From Thioalkalivibrio thiocyanoxidans ARh2 (GTDB lineage Bacteria > Pseudomonadota > Gammaproteobacteria > Ectothiorhodospirales > Ectothiorhodospiraceae), in NCBI RefSeq assembly GCF_000385215.1, contig NZ_ARQK01000054.1, forward strand, positions 24,346-88,345: 64,000 nucleotides of DNA, in the 5' to 3' direction. Position 1 is the first letter of the stretch. Each line of letters begins with the position of its first letter. The position numbers were made by a program, and so were the translations under genes. A model generated the notes under the pieces. It did not search any database, had not been told where the DNA came from, and saw nothing but the letters and a program-made list of their open reading frames with translations. Below are positions 47,231-56,983 of this stretch, piece after piece.

Positions 47231-49234
47231 ATGGCGGTACTGGATCGTAGTCTGGAGAACCTGCTGCGATTGCCGCGCGGCAAGAAGCAGGGATTGATGG
47301 TGCTGACGGATCTCGTGATGCTGCCGCTGGCATTGTGGCTGGCCTTTGTGATCCGTAGCGGGCAGCCGGTGCCACCCATGATGGTCGAGGCCTGGTGGCT
47401 GTTTGCCCTGGTCCCGGCGGTTGGCGTGCTGGTGTTCGTTCGCCTCGGCCTTTACCGAACCGTCGTACGCTTCATGGGGGCGCGGGCGATCCGCTCGGTG
47501 ATTGTCGGGGTCTGTGCACTCGCGTTGATGATCTGGGCCTCCGCCGAGCTGACGCAGACGCCCGGTTTCTTCGGGGCGGTCGCGGTGAACTTCGCGCTGC
47601 TGGCATTTGCCCTGGTCGCGGCGGGCCGTTTTCTGGTACGCAGCTGGTACCAGGCCGTATCCGACGCGCGTTCCGGTAGCGAACGCGTGGTCGTCTTCGG
47701 TGCCGGCGAGGCGGGCGTCCAGCTGGCATCCGGCCTGCAGTCCAGCGGCCGCTTCCGGGTGATGGCCTTCATCGACGAGGACCCGGCGGTCCAGGGCCGC
47801 TCGATTGACGACATCCCGGTTTGTGGCCGGGAGGCCCTGGGTACGCTGGTGGAGCAGTGCGGCGTGCGCCGGGTATTGCTGGCGGTGCCGTCGGCGAGTC
47901 GGGCCGATCGCCGGCGCATCCTCGAATGGCTGGAGCCCTATCCGCTGCATGTGCAGTCGGTGCCCTCGCTGGAGGCGGTCGTCTCGGGCCAGGCCCCGCT
48001 GGATCAACTGGAGGATCTGGATGTCGCCGACCTGCTTGGCCGCGACCCGGTGCCGCCCAACGAGGCCCTGCTCGCGCGGAGCATCCGTGGACGCGTAGTG
48101 ATGGTCACCGGTGCCGGCGGGTCCATCGGTTCGGAGCTGTGCCGCCGCATCCTCAGTCTGGAGCCGGCCGCCCTGGTGCTGTTCGAACGTAACGAGTTCG
48201 CGCTCTACCGGATCGAGCAGGAGATCATGCAGCGCCGGTCGTCCATGCAGGCGGGCGTCGAGGTCCACGCCGTGCTGGGATCGGTTGCCAACCAGGCGCG
48301 TGTGGAAGAGGTCCTGCAACAGTATGGGGTGCAGACGCTTTATCACGCGGCCGCCTACAAGCATGTGCCGCTGGTCGAGGGCAATCTGCTGGAGGGCCTG
48401 CGCAACAATACCCTGGGTACCGCCGTGGTGGCCGACGCGGCGATCGCGGCCGGCGTCGAGCGCTTTATCCTGGTGAGCACGGACAAGGCCGTGCGACCCA
48501 CGAATGTGATGGGCGCAAGCAAGCGCCTGGCCGAGATGGTCCTGCAGGACCGTGCTCGCCACCAGAACTCAACCGTGTTCAGCATGGTGCGGTTCGGCAA
48601 CGTCCTGGGTTCTTCCGGATCCGTCGTACCCCTGTTCCACCGCCAGATCCGCGAAGGCGGGCCAGTAACGGTGACCCACCCGGAGATTACCCGCTATTTC
48701 ATGTCGATCCCGGAGGCGGCCGAGCTGGTGATCCAGGCCGGGGCGATGGCACAGGGGGGCGAGGTCTATGTGCTCGACATGGGCGAGCCCGTGCGCATCA
48801 TCGACCTGGCGCGGCGGATGATCCGTCTGCACGGCCATCAGGTCCGCGAGGACGACTCCCCTGACGGAGAAGGAATTGCCATTACCTGTACCGGACTGCG
48901 CCCCGGCGAGAAGCTCTACGAGGAGCTGTTGATCGGGGATAACGTGGAAGAGACCCCGCACAGCAAGATCATGCGTGCGCGCGAAACCTGCGTTGAGCCG
49001 GAGGTTCTCGCTCAGGCGCTGCGTACACTGGAAAAGTCCGACCGCGAACGCAATGCCCAAACGGCGTTCGAGGTGTTGCGCAAGGTCGTTGATGGTTACG
49101 AGCCGGGTCGGAAGGAAGAGACCGAGCACAGCGCCCCGATACCGACCACTCGTCCACGTCCGGTTCCTGCCCCGACGGTACGCCCGGCCGCGGTCGCCTA
49201 TGCACGGGTGACCGATTCGGTTCCACGCTACTAG
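47231..49234 (+). CDS. CapD/FlaA1-family nucleoside-diphosphate-sugar 4,6-dehydratase or epimerase, membrane bound
   Basis: 667 residues. Four N-terminal membrane helices (about 20-130), a first Rossmann-like domain (about 150-270; VVVFGAGEAGVQLASGL), and a second NAD-binding SDR domain with VTGAGGSIGSELCRRIL and STDKAVRPTNVMGASKR. This is the WbpM/PglF/CapD architecture, which dehydrates UDP-GlcNAc at C4/C6 on the way to QuiNAc, FucNAc or bacillosamine. The only plus-strand gene of the polysaccharide locus; it converges with the WecA-like gene. Confidence 0.92.
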   Translation: MAVLDRSLENLLRLPRGKKQGLMVLTDLVMLPLALWLAFVIRSGQPVPPMMVEAWWLFALVPAVGVLVFVRLGLYRTVVRFMGARAIRSVIVGVCALALMIWASAELTQTPGFFGAVAVNFALLAFALVAAGRFLVRSWYQAVSDARSGSERVVVFGAGEAGVQLASGLQSSGRFRVMAFIDEDPAVQGRSIDDIPVCGREALGTLVEQCGVRRVLLAVPSASRADRRRILEWLEPYPLHVQSVPSLEAVVSGQAPLDQLEDLDVADLLGRDPVPPNEALLARSIRGRVVMVTGAGGSIGSELCRRILSLEPAALVLFERNEFALYRIEQEIMQRRSSMQAGVEVHAVLGSVANQARVEEVLQQYGVQTLYHAAAYKHVPLVEGNLLEGLRNNTLGTAVVADAAIAAGVERFILVSTDKAVRPTNVMGASKRLAEMVLQDRARHQNSTVFSMVRFGNVLGSSGSVVPLFHRQIREGGPVTVTHPEITRYFMSIPEAAELVIQAGAMAQGGEVYVLDMGEPVRIIDLARRMIRLHGHQVREDDSPDGEGIAITCTGLRPGEKLYEELLIGDNVEETPHSKIMRARETCVEPEVLAQALRTLEKSDRERNAQTAFEVLRKVVDGYEPGRKEETEHSAPIPTTRPRPVPAPTVRPAAVAYARVTDSVPRY

Positions 49235-49268
49235 GAAACGCGAAGTCCTCTGGAGGGGTGCCTGTGGT

Positions 49269-49298
49269 GATCCGGGTTTCCTCCGCGAAACCCGGATC
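49269..49298. terminator. Perfect 12-bp hairpin between convergent polysaccharide genes
   Basis: GATCCGGGTTTC and GAAACCCGGATC flank a six-base loop. The right arm touches the stop codon of the WecA-like gene on the minus strand. Probably a bidirectional terminator, though it lacks U-tracts. Confidence 0.65.
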
Positions 49299-50304
49299 AG
49301 TCGTGTCCGGCACGCAGGGCAATCGCCAGCAGGAGCAGGGGCAGGTAGCCGATCAGGATGCCGGCAGCCCCTGGCAACTGGTTGGTGACCACCAGGGTTG
49401 CGATCGGGAGTAGCCAGAGCAGGTTGATCGCGGCGACACCCAGTGCCACCGGGACATGCGACCCGAACCGATGGGCAGCGTGCTGGTAGGCATGGCTGCG
49501 ATGGGCCTCGTAGACCCGCATGCCCCGGAAAAGGCGTACCGCCAGTGTCGTGGTGGCATCGACAATGAACACCCCCAGAAGGATCAGCCAGGCGGCCAGG
49601 AAGTTGGTGTCGATCCCCGCCGCGTGCAGCGACAGCAGCCCCAGCAACAACCCGAGCGTGCCGCTTCCGACATCACCCATGAAGATCCGTGCCCGTGGAA
49701 AATTCCAGACGAGGAATCCCGCACTTGCCGCCGCCAGCAGCGCTGGCAGCCACCAGGCGTGCGTGTCCCCCCACCCAAAGAGCAGGCCCGCCATGGCCAG
49801 GCAGGTTGTGACCGCCTGAATGCCGGCCAGACCGTCGATCCCGTCCATGAAGTTGTACAGGTTGAGTAGCCAGACGATGTAGAAAAGCGCAAGCAGATGG
49901 CCGATCCAGCCGGCGTCGATCTGGACGCCGACAATCGCCACCGGCGGCAGTCCGCCGAGCCAGGCCAGACCCCATCCGGCGGCGAGAAAGTGCACCAGCA
50001 GTCGCCAGCGCGCGGCCAGGTGACCGTGGTCATCCAGCCAGCCAACCCAGGCGACGGCACCGGCTGCTCCGGTCAGGGCGACCGCAGTGGGGAGGTCGAC
50101 CCAGCCGATCCAGGCGGACAGCAGGGTGCCGAGCAGGAATACCAGCACGATCGCCAGGCCGGCACCGCGCGGTGTGGGGGTCTGGTGCGAGCTGCGTGCG
50201 CCCGGGATGTCGACCAGCTGCTGCGCCAGGGCGTAGCGGCGAATCCAGCCCGTGATCACCACCACCAGCGCGAAGGCGGCCAGCAATCCGATGGTCTCGA
50301 TCAC
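49297..50304 (-). CDS. WecA/MraY-family polyprenyl-phosphate sugar-1-phosphate transferase
   Basis: 335 residues from a GTG at 50304 (VIETIGLLAAFALVVVITGW), nine bases after GGGGGA. About ten membrane helices. Catalytic motifs of the polytopic PNPT superfamily: WVGWLDDHGHLAARW (Asp-Asp), NFMDGIDGLAG and MGDVGSGTLG, then a cytoplasmic loop with AHRSHAYQ. Such enzymes (WecA, WbcO/WbpL) load the first sugar phosphate on undecaprenyl phosphate. The locus also has a PglC/WcaJ-type initiator at 52230. Confidence 0.9.
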   Translation of the reverse strand: MIETIGLLAAFALVVVITGWIRRYALAQQLVDIPGARSSHQTPTPRGAGLAIVLVFLLGTLLSAWIGWVDLPTAVALTGAAGAVAWVGWLDDHGHLAARWRLLVHFLAAGWGLAWLGGLPPVAIVGVQIDAGWIGHLLALFYIVWLLNLYNFMDGIDGLAGIQAVTTCLAMAGLLFGWGDTHAWWLPALLAAASAGFLVWNFPRARIFMGDVGSGTLGLLLGLLSLHAAGIDTNFLAAWLILLGVFIVDATTTLAVRLFRGMRVYEAHRSHAYQHAAHRFGSHVPVALGVAAINLLWLLPIATLVVTNQLPGAAGILIGYLPLLLLAIALRAGHD

Positions 50305-50337
50305 GAAAGGCGTCCCCCCATGGGTCCCGGGTAGCGG

Positions 50338-50371
50338 CCTGGGGAGGCATCTGGATCGATGTCTCCCCAGG
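50338..50371 (-). other. Hairpin upstream of the WecA-like gene
   Basis: CCTGGGGAG...CTCCCCAGG (9 bp, extended by a CAT/ATG pair) in the 118-base gap between the dehydrogenase stop and the WecA-like start. It may reduce read-through into the last gene of the operon. Confidence 0.45.
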
Positions 50372-50422
50372 GCCGGATGCCGCGCATTGTGGGGGAAGCA
50401 GGGGTGGGACTCCAGTGTCTGG

Positions 50423-51391
50423 CTAGTATCCGGCGACGGGGTCGACCGGTGTGACCGGGGCCTCGCCCCGCGCCATTGCGCGGGCATTGCGGATGAAGAT
50501 CTCCAGCGCACGTTCCATGTAGTGTGGCGAGGTGCCCGAGACATGGGGCGTGACGAGGACGTTGTCCCGGTTCCACAGCGGCGATTCCGCGGGCAGAGGC
50601 TGCTGCTCGAAGACGTCCACCGCCGCACCGCGCAGTCGCCCGGCATCCAGTGCCCGGACCAGCGCCTGCTGATCCACAACGCCACCGCGCGAGATGTCGA
50701 CCAGCACGGCACCCGGTTTGAGCAACTGGAACTGGTCTTCGCTGACCCGATGCCGGGTGTCCTGGGTGAGCGGCAGGCAGACGATCAGATCGTCCACCTC
50801 CGGCAGGCGGTCCTCCACGGCATCCAGGGCGATGACCTCGTCGGCGCAGTCATGGGCGCGCGGGTTGCGCTGGACCCCGATCACGCGCATGTCGAAGGCG
50901 CGCGCCCGGCGCGCCACCTGGGTCCCGATATGGCCCATTCCGAGCACCATGGCGGTGCGACCGGTCAGTTCCCCGAGCCAGCAGCGCTCCCAGCGCTTTT
51001 CACGGCCTTGCGCGTTGAAGCGGTCGAAGTGCTTGGCGAAATAGAGCATGGCGCCGATTGCATACTCGCTCATCGGGGCGCCATGGACGCCACTGCTCTT
51101 GGTCATCAGCAGGCCATCCTTGGAGAAGGGCATTTCCCAGATTTTCTCCACCCCGGCGGACAGAAAATGGACCCAGCCATAACGCGAAAGCCGGCCGAGA
51201 GCCTCGGGCAGCCAGGGCAGGGTGGGGGCGATCACCGCATCGACCGCGAGTCCCTCGGGGATGGCCTCGGGCTGACCGGCGAAGGTCAGTGTGGTGCCGG
51301 GCAACGCCTGCTGCAGTCGGGCCTCGATCGTGTCCTGCTGCTTCTCCAGGACTTCCGGTTTTTGCAGGAACAGGGTGTGGCTTACGCGCAT
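50423..51391 (-). CDS. D-isomer-specific 2-hydroxyacid dehydrogenase
   Basis: 322 residues from the ATG at 51391 (MRVSHTLFLQKPEVL), seven bases after GGAG; open sequence upstream belongs to the preceding gene. The NAD(P)-binding motif is MVLGMGHIGTQVARRARAFDMRVIGVQRNP, where Arg after the second strand suggests NADPH. Catalytic Arg (VDISRGGVVD), Glu (VDVFEQQPLP) and His (VTPHVSG) are present. It reduces a 2-oxo acid or oxidises a 2-hydroxy acid. It overlaps the aldolase gene by ten bases, so the two probably act in sequence. Confidence 0.85.
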   Translation of the reverse strand: MRVSHTLFLQKPEVLEKQQDTIEARLQQALPGTTLTFAGQPEAIPEGLAVDAVIAPTLPWLPEALGRLSRYGWVHFLSAGVEKIWEMPFSKDGLLMTKSSGVHGAPMSEYAIGAMLYFAKHFDRFNAQGREKRWERCWLGELTGRTAMVLGMGHIGTQVARRARAFDMRVIGVQRNPRAHDCADEVIALDAVEDRLPEVDDLIVCLPLTQDTRHRVSEDQFQLLKPGAVLVDISRGGVVDQQALVRALDAGRLRGAAVDVFEQQPLPAESPLWNRDNVLVTPHVSGTSPHYMERALEIFIRNARAMARGEAPVTPVDPVAGY

Positions 51392-52233
51392 GCACGGCTC
51401 CGGTTGTGCATGCGGGCCGCCAGCCGGAAGATGCGGCTGCGGACCTGATCGCGGTTCTCCAGTAGCGCTTCCGGGGGGGCTGCGCGAAACTGCTGTTCCG
51501 TGGCCTGCAGCCGCTCCAGCTCGCGGCGCAGGCGCGCCGTCCCGGTGGCCGGATCTTCCTGAGTGACCACCTCGCGGAAGGCGCGCGAGAGAATCACCCA
51601 TTCGGAGCCAAGGCGCACATGTTCGCCCAGGATGGACTCCGCGGGGATCTCGCCCTTGCCCACCGCGCCGATGCCCCCGAACCCGAATGCAACGCCTGCC
51701 TCGCGACACAGGGCGGCCGGCGTCTCCAGCATGCCACCGGCCAGGGGCTCGAACAGGAAATCGAGTCCGGATGCCAGGCTGAGATCGTTCAAACCAATGT
51801 GAATCTGGTCCTGGGGTCCGAGCAGAGGCAGGTAGGACGGCAGCCGGGTCAGGGCCTGGGGCGTCTCGACCAGCAGGGTCACCGGAACGAGTTCGTCCAC
51901 TGCGTCGAGGAAGTGCTGCACTTCGTCGAGGTGGGTAAACATGGGCAGCATCAAACGGTCGGCTCCGGCCTCGATCGCCTGGCGGGCTTCGGAGGGGGTT
52001 TGCGGCGCCGGCGGGTTGATACGCACCATCAGCTCCGCGGTCGTCAGCGCGCTGGCAATGCGTCGGACGTCGTCAAGCGTGTGCCGGGCCTTGTGGGTGT
52101 CCAGATGGCCCTGGCGTTCGGCTTTCCCTCGCGTCTCCATATCGACAAAGATGCGGGCGATTCCCGCTGCCTCGGCCTGACAGGCGACGTCGGCGGAGGC
52201 CGTGATGAACATGTGTTTCAGGGCCGAAGTCAT
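51382..52233 (-). CDS. HpcH/HpaI-type aldolase (CitE-like) family protein
   Basis: 283 residues from the ATG at 52233, whose ribosome site is AAGGGGA. A TIM-barrel fold typical of HpcH/HpaI aldolases and CitE-like lyases: FVDMETRGKAERQGHLDTHKA, then metal-binding Glu in LLVETPQAL and Asp in IGLNDLSLASG. The C-terminal ~60 residues are an Arg/Glu-rich helical addition. Such enzymes join or split a 2-oxo acid and an aldehyde. Embedded between the initiating transferase and a 2-hydroxyacid dehydrogenase with 4- and 10-base overlaps. Confidence 0.75.
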   Translation of the reverse strand: MTSALKHMFITASADVACQAEAAGIARIFVDMETRGKAERQGHLDTHKARHTLDDVRRIASALTTAELMVRINPPAPQTPSEARQAIEAGADRLMLPMFTHLDEVQHFLDAVDELVPVTLLVETPQALTRLPSYLPLLGPQDQIHIGLNDLSLASGLDFLFEPLAGGMLETPAALCREAGVAFGFGGIGAVGKGEIPAESILGEHVRLGSEWVILSRAFREVVTQEDPATGTARLRRELERLQATEQQFRAAPPEALLENRDQVRSRIFRLAARMHNRSRACA

Positions 52234-52880
52234 TTCGTGTCCCCTTGCTGTCGGTTCCGCAACGAGTCGCGATAGGTACGCCAATTGATCCCGGCTTCGC
52301 CGTAGACCCCCTGGCCGGTGAGGACGACGTAAACGGTCTTCAGGATGAGCCCCAGGTCGTACAGCAGGTTGTGCTGCGCGGCATATTCGGTGTCGGCCTC
52401 GAGCTGCTGGATCCATCCCAGGGTGCGGCGCCCGCGGACCTGAGCCAGGCCGGTCAGGCCGGGACGCACGGAAAACCGGGAGGCGTAGGAGGGCGGTACG
52501 ACCTCCACCTGTTCCGGCAGGATCGGGCGAGGGCCGACCACGCTCATGTCGCCCCGCAGGATGTTCCAGAGCTGCGGCAATTCGTCGAGGCTGGTAGCCC
52601 TCAGCCAGCGGCCTGCCCGGGTGATGCGCGGGTCGACGCCGGCACTGACGACCTGCTCCTGGTGCTGGTCGATCGAATCCGGGTCGCGATCCACCATGGT
52701 GCGGAACTTCAAGACCCGAAATGGCTGACCGTCCAGACCAATTCGTCGCTGACGGAAGAGGATCGGGCCGCGGCTGTCGAGGCGGATCGCAATGGCGATC
52801 AGCAGCAGCAACGGAGCCAGCACAAGCAGCGCCGCCGTGCTGGACAGGATGTCGAACAGGCGTTTGAGGGTGGCGTTCAT
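52230..52880 (-). CDS. Initiating sugar-phosphate transferase (WcaJ/PglC family)
   Basis: 216 residues. Single N-terminal re-entrant helix (ILSSTAALLVLAPLLLLIAIAIRL) followed by FRQRRIGLDGQPFRVLKFRTM, the Asp-Glu catalytic dyad in TSLDELPQLWNILRGDMSVVGPRP, and VRPGLTGLAQV. It transfers a sugar-1-phosphate from a UDP-sugar to undecaprenyl phosphate. Length matches the short monotopic (PglC-like) form rather than the long WcaJ form. It overlaps the aldolase start by four bases. Confidence 0.93.
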   Translation of the reverse strand: MNATLKRLFDILSSTAALLVLAPLLLLIAIAIRLDSRGPILFRQRRIGLDGQPFRVLKFRTMVDRDPDSIDQHQEQVVSAGVDPRITRAGRWLRATSLDELPQLWNILRGDMSVVGPRPILPEQVEVVPPSYASRFSVRPGLTGLAQVRGRRTLGWIQQLEADTEYAAQHNLLYDLGLILKTVYVVLTGQGVYGEAGINWRTYRDSLRNRQQGDTK

Positions 52881-54091
52881 GCGAGCTCCATCGATCGGAG
52901 AATGACGAGGTTCACCTGGCTCACTTCGTACTTCGCCTCCACCCGCTCGCGCGAGGACCTGGCCATGCGGGACAGCAGATCCGGATGGTCGACAAGGCGC
53001 TGCATGGCCTCTGCCAGGGGCGCGGAGGTGCGCGGCGGGACGAGAAAGCCGTTCTCGCCGTCGACGACGGTCTCGCGGCAGCCAGGGGCATCGGTGGTGA
53101 TGATCGGCCGGCCCACGCTCATCGCCTCCAGTACAGAGCGTGGCGTGCCTTCCCGGTAGGAGGGCAGGACGAATACGGAGGCCTTCTGGAGCCAGGGGCG
53201 AACATCCGCGACGCCGCCAACGAATTCGACGATGCCTTCGCGCTTCCAGGCCTCGACCTGTTCCGCGGAGATCGTATGGGGCAGGTCCGGGTTATGGGGG
53301 CCGACCACCACGAAGCGGGCGTTGGGGTGTTGCGCGTGGACCTGGCGTGCGGCTTCCACAAATTCTAGGATGCCCTTCTCGGTGAGCAGGCGACCAACAA
53401 ACAGAAAAAGGGGGTCGCCTTCGGGCAGAGGATGCTCGGCGAAGCGGTCCACGTCGACGCCGGAGCCGTTGATGCGCACGACCCGCTCGGTATCCGGCAG
53501 CACTCCGCGATCGAGGAAGTCCTGCAGGTCGTCCGGGTTCTGGAAGAACACGCGGTCACAGCGGGCCAGGGCCGTGCGATACAGGCTGGAGCTGATGGTG
53601 CGCAGGACACGCGTGCGCCACGATTCCGTGGTAAAGGCATGTCCGAGCCCTGTGATCATCGCGTAGACCCGCGGGACTCCGGCCCAGCGCGCCGCCAGGG
53701 AGCCGTACACCACCGGTTTGACGGTGTAGCTGAATACGGCCTCCGGCCGCAGGCGGCGCATCAGCTGCGTCAGGGCGAGGGTGGTGCGCAGGTCTTCGAT
53801 CGGGTTGACACCGGTACGGCCCAGGTCGAAGGGGTAGATCGGGATACCCAGTTCCTCGACTTCGGGCAGGTAGTCCTTGCGCGGGACGGCGGCGGCCACC
53901 GATTGACCGCGGCGGCGTATCTCGCGGATCAGGTCCCCGCGGTTGGCGATCAGTGAGCGGGCGTTGGCAGCCACGATCAGCAGATCGACGCCGCCATGCT
54001 CCTGAGCCTCGGTTTCCCTGGCGGTTCGTGTCGTGCCCGGGGCGTCCCCGCGCAGGGTTGTTGCGGCCCTGCGATGCTCGGTCTTCTCCAT
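52877..54091 (-). CDS. Glycosyltransferase family 4 (PglA-like)
   Basis: 404 residues from the ATG at 54091, eight bases after AGGAG; a second ATG at 54097 is too close. GT-B fold. The N-terminal half begins LLIVAANARSLIANRGDLIREIRRRG and includes VFSYTVKPVVYGSLAARWAGVPRVYAMITGLGHAF, which resembles second-sugar transferases acting after PglC. The retaining GT4 E-x7-E motif is EGTPRSVLE. It overlaps the initiating transferase gene by four bases, so it likely adds the second sugar. Confidence 0.9.
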   Translation of the reverse strand: MEKTEHRRAATTLRGDAPGTTRTARETEAQEHGGVDLLIVAANARSLIANRGDLIREIRRRGQSVAAAVPRKDYLPEVEELGIPIYPFDLGRTGVNPIEDLRTTLALTQLMRRLRPEAVFSYTVKPVVYGSLAARWAGVPRVYAMITGLGHAFTTESWRTRVLRTISSSLYRTALARCDRVFFQNPDDLQDFLDRGVLPDTERVVRINGSGVDVDRFAEHPLPEGDPLFLFVGRLLTEKGILEFVEAARQVHAQHPNARFVVVGPHNPDLPHTISAEQVEAWKREGIVEFVGGVADVRPWLQKASVFVLPSYREGTPRSVLEAMSVGRPIITTDAPGCRETVVDGENGFLVPPRTSAPLAEAMQRLVDHPDLLSRMARSSRERVEAKYEVSQVNLVILRSMELA

Positions 54092-54207
54092 GTCCATTGC
54101 TCCTGTCTCCGAGAGGCACCGGCTGGCTCCAGTCGCGGTGGAGAGGCCTCTGGAAAGCCCTTGTGTATGGGTACAAAAGGTAAACAGGACAAGGGGTTAT
54201 GGCTATG

Positions 54208-54243
54208 TTTCGGGGTGCTCAAAGTGTGCGAGACACCCCGAAA
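54208..54243 (-). terminator. Hairpin separating the two polysaccharide operon blocks
   Basis: TTTCGGGGTG (54208-54217) pairs with CACCCCGAAA (54234-54243) over a 16-base loop, in the 182-base gap between the UDP-sugar dehydrogenase stop and the next GT4 start on the minus strand. The best place for a terminator and new promoter within the locus. Confidence 0.55.
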
Positions 54244-54273
54244 AGGCGGGTCGGTCGAGGAGGGATAGCCCGT

Positions 54274-55563
<1,290 letters not shown>

Positions 55564-55636
55564 CTTGCAATCTCCTGTGTAGCATGTGGGTGAGGGCCCC
55601 TGAAGGGGCGGGTGCGCGCGGGTCGCGCGCGGCCAG

Positions 55637-56983
55637 TCAGGGCGAGGCGTGCCGCGTTTGCGGCAGGCCGGCACCGGAGGTCTCCGGTGGGTCGGTGGTG
55701 CCGGCCGTGGGTGCCGAGCGACCATTGGCGAGGCGTCGCAGCCGTTCCCAACGCCACAGGCGGCGCCCGGCCAGGCCCGCCGCCAGGGCGATCAGGATCC
55801 CGAGGAACTTGGCGCGGTGGCGGGCGGCGGTCCCGAAGTTGCTGGTACCCCAGGCGAAGATGATCGCCAGTACGATGAACACGACCACCAGCAGGCGAAA
55901 GTCCTGGCGCTTCCACCAGTGGCGGCGATACACCGCCAGCAGCAGGACCAGCGCCAGATAGAACAGCCCCTCCAGCATGCCGATCAGATGGACGGGGGAG
56001 CGTACCTCCCACAACGGGGGACCGAACAGCAGATATCCGGTACGGATCGGTGTCAGGATCAGGGCCTGGAGATCGTTGGACGGGATCAGGAACGAGGGAT
56101 AGGCCGCGCCGCCACGGGCACTGCGCTCGGCGCGCTGATCCAGTGTTTCCGTTTGCTCCATGACGTCGCCCAGCTGCCCGATGGACGAGAACCGCATCTC
56201 GTCCATCACCAGGAATCCCAGTACCCCGGCCGTGCCGAGCAGGAGACCCCCGAACAGCAGACCGGGTCGCATGTGCCCCAGATCCGAGGCGCGCAGGAAT
56301 TCCTTGATCGACCAGCCGACCAGTACGACCGCGATGCCCGCGATCGCAAATACCGCCGCGCCGTGCACGATCGCCGCGGCCAGCAGTACCCCGACGGCAG
56401 CTACCAGGAATCCCGTGTGCTGACTCTGAACCCAGCGCACCAGCCAGAGCACGCCCAGCAGGAAGAAGGCAGTGAACCAGACCTCGCGCAGCGGCACGGC
56501 GGCATTCACGATCAGGATCGGGAACAGGGCGGCAATCCAGGCCGCGCGCACGGCGGCCTGGCGGTCCCAGAGCTGTTCGGCGATGCGCGCGATCAGATAG
56601 ACCGTCAGTATGCCCAGGGCAATGTTCACGGACTGGAAGGCCAGGGGGGCGCGATCGGTGCAGGCGTAGAGATTCGCGATCAGCCAGCTGTGCAGGTACG
56701 AGCTGCCCATGCTGAAGTGATCGCCGAGGTTGCCGCAGCCGCTCTGGGCCCAGAACCAGGCGCGGTTCTCGAAGCTGATGGCATCCGCACCACCCTGGGG
56801 CAACGGGAAGTGGAAGCGCTGTACCAACGCCGCCACGATGCGGGCCACCAGGGCCGCCAGCAGTGGCCACAGGTAGCCTTCGCGCATGACTCCCGTCCAC
56901 AGCACCGCCACCAGAACTACCATCAGGAAGCTGGCCGTCAGCAGCAGCTCCATCAGGGTGAACGGGATCAACGTATAGCTCAT
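55637..56983 (-). CDS. Polytopic membrane protein of the polysaccharide locus (glycosyltransferase/polymerase-like)
   Basis: 448 residues with about ten or eleven membrane helices (MELLLTASFLMVVLVAVLW, LLAALVARIVAALVQ, AVRAAWIAALFPILIVNA, FLVAAVGVLLAAAIVHGAAVF, LLFGGLLLGTAGVLGFLVM). A periplasmic loop early in the protein (ENRAWFWAQSGCGNLGDHFSMGSSYLH) and a large loop near residues 265-310 are typical of Wzy-like polymerases or GT-C enzymes. No definite catalytic motif seen. It overlaps the GT4 upstream by four bases. A polymerase role is inference from context. Confidence 0.7.
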   Translation of the reverse strand: MSYTLIPFTLMELLLTASFLMVVLVAVLWTGVMREGYLWPLLAALVARIVAALVQRFHFPLPQGGADAISFENRAWFWAQSGCGNLGDHFSMGSSYLHSWLIANLYACTDRAPLAFQSVNIALGILTVYLIARIAEQLWDRQAAVRAAWIAALFPILIVNAAVPLREVWFTAFFLLGVLWLVRWVQSQHTGFLVAAVGVLLAAAIVHGAAVFAIAGIAVVLVGWSIKEFLRASDLGHMRPGLLFGGLLLGTAGVLGFLVMDEMRFSSIGQLGDVMEQTETLDQRAERSARGGAAYPSFLIPSNDLQALILTPIRTGYLLFGPPLWEVRSPVHLIGMLEGLFYLALVLLLAVYRRHWWKRQDFRLLVVVFIVLAIIFAWGTSNFGTAARHRAKFLGILIALAAGLAGRRLWRWERLRRLANGRSAPTAGTTDPPETSGAGLPQTRHASP

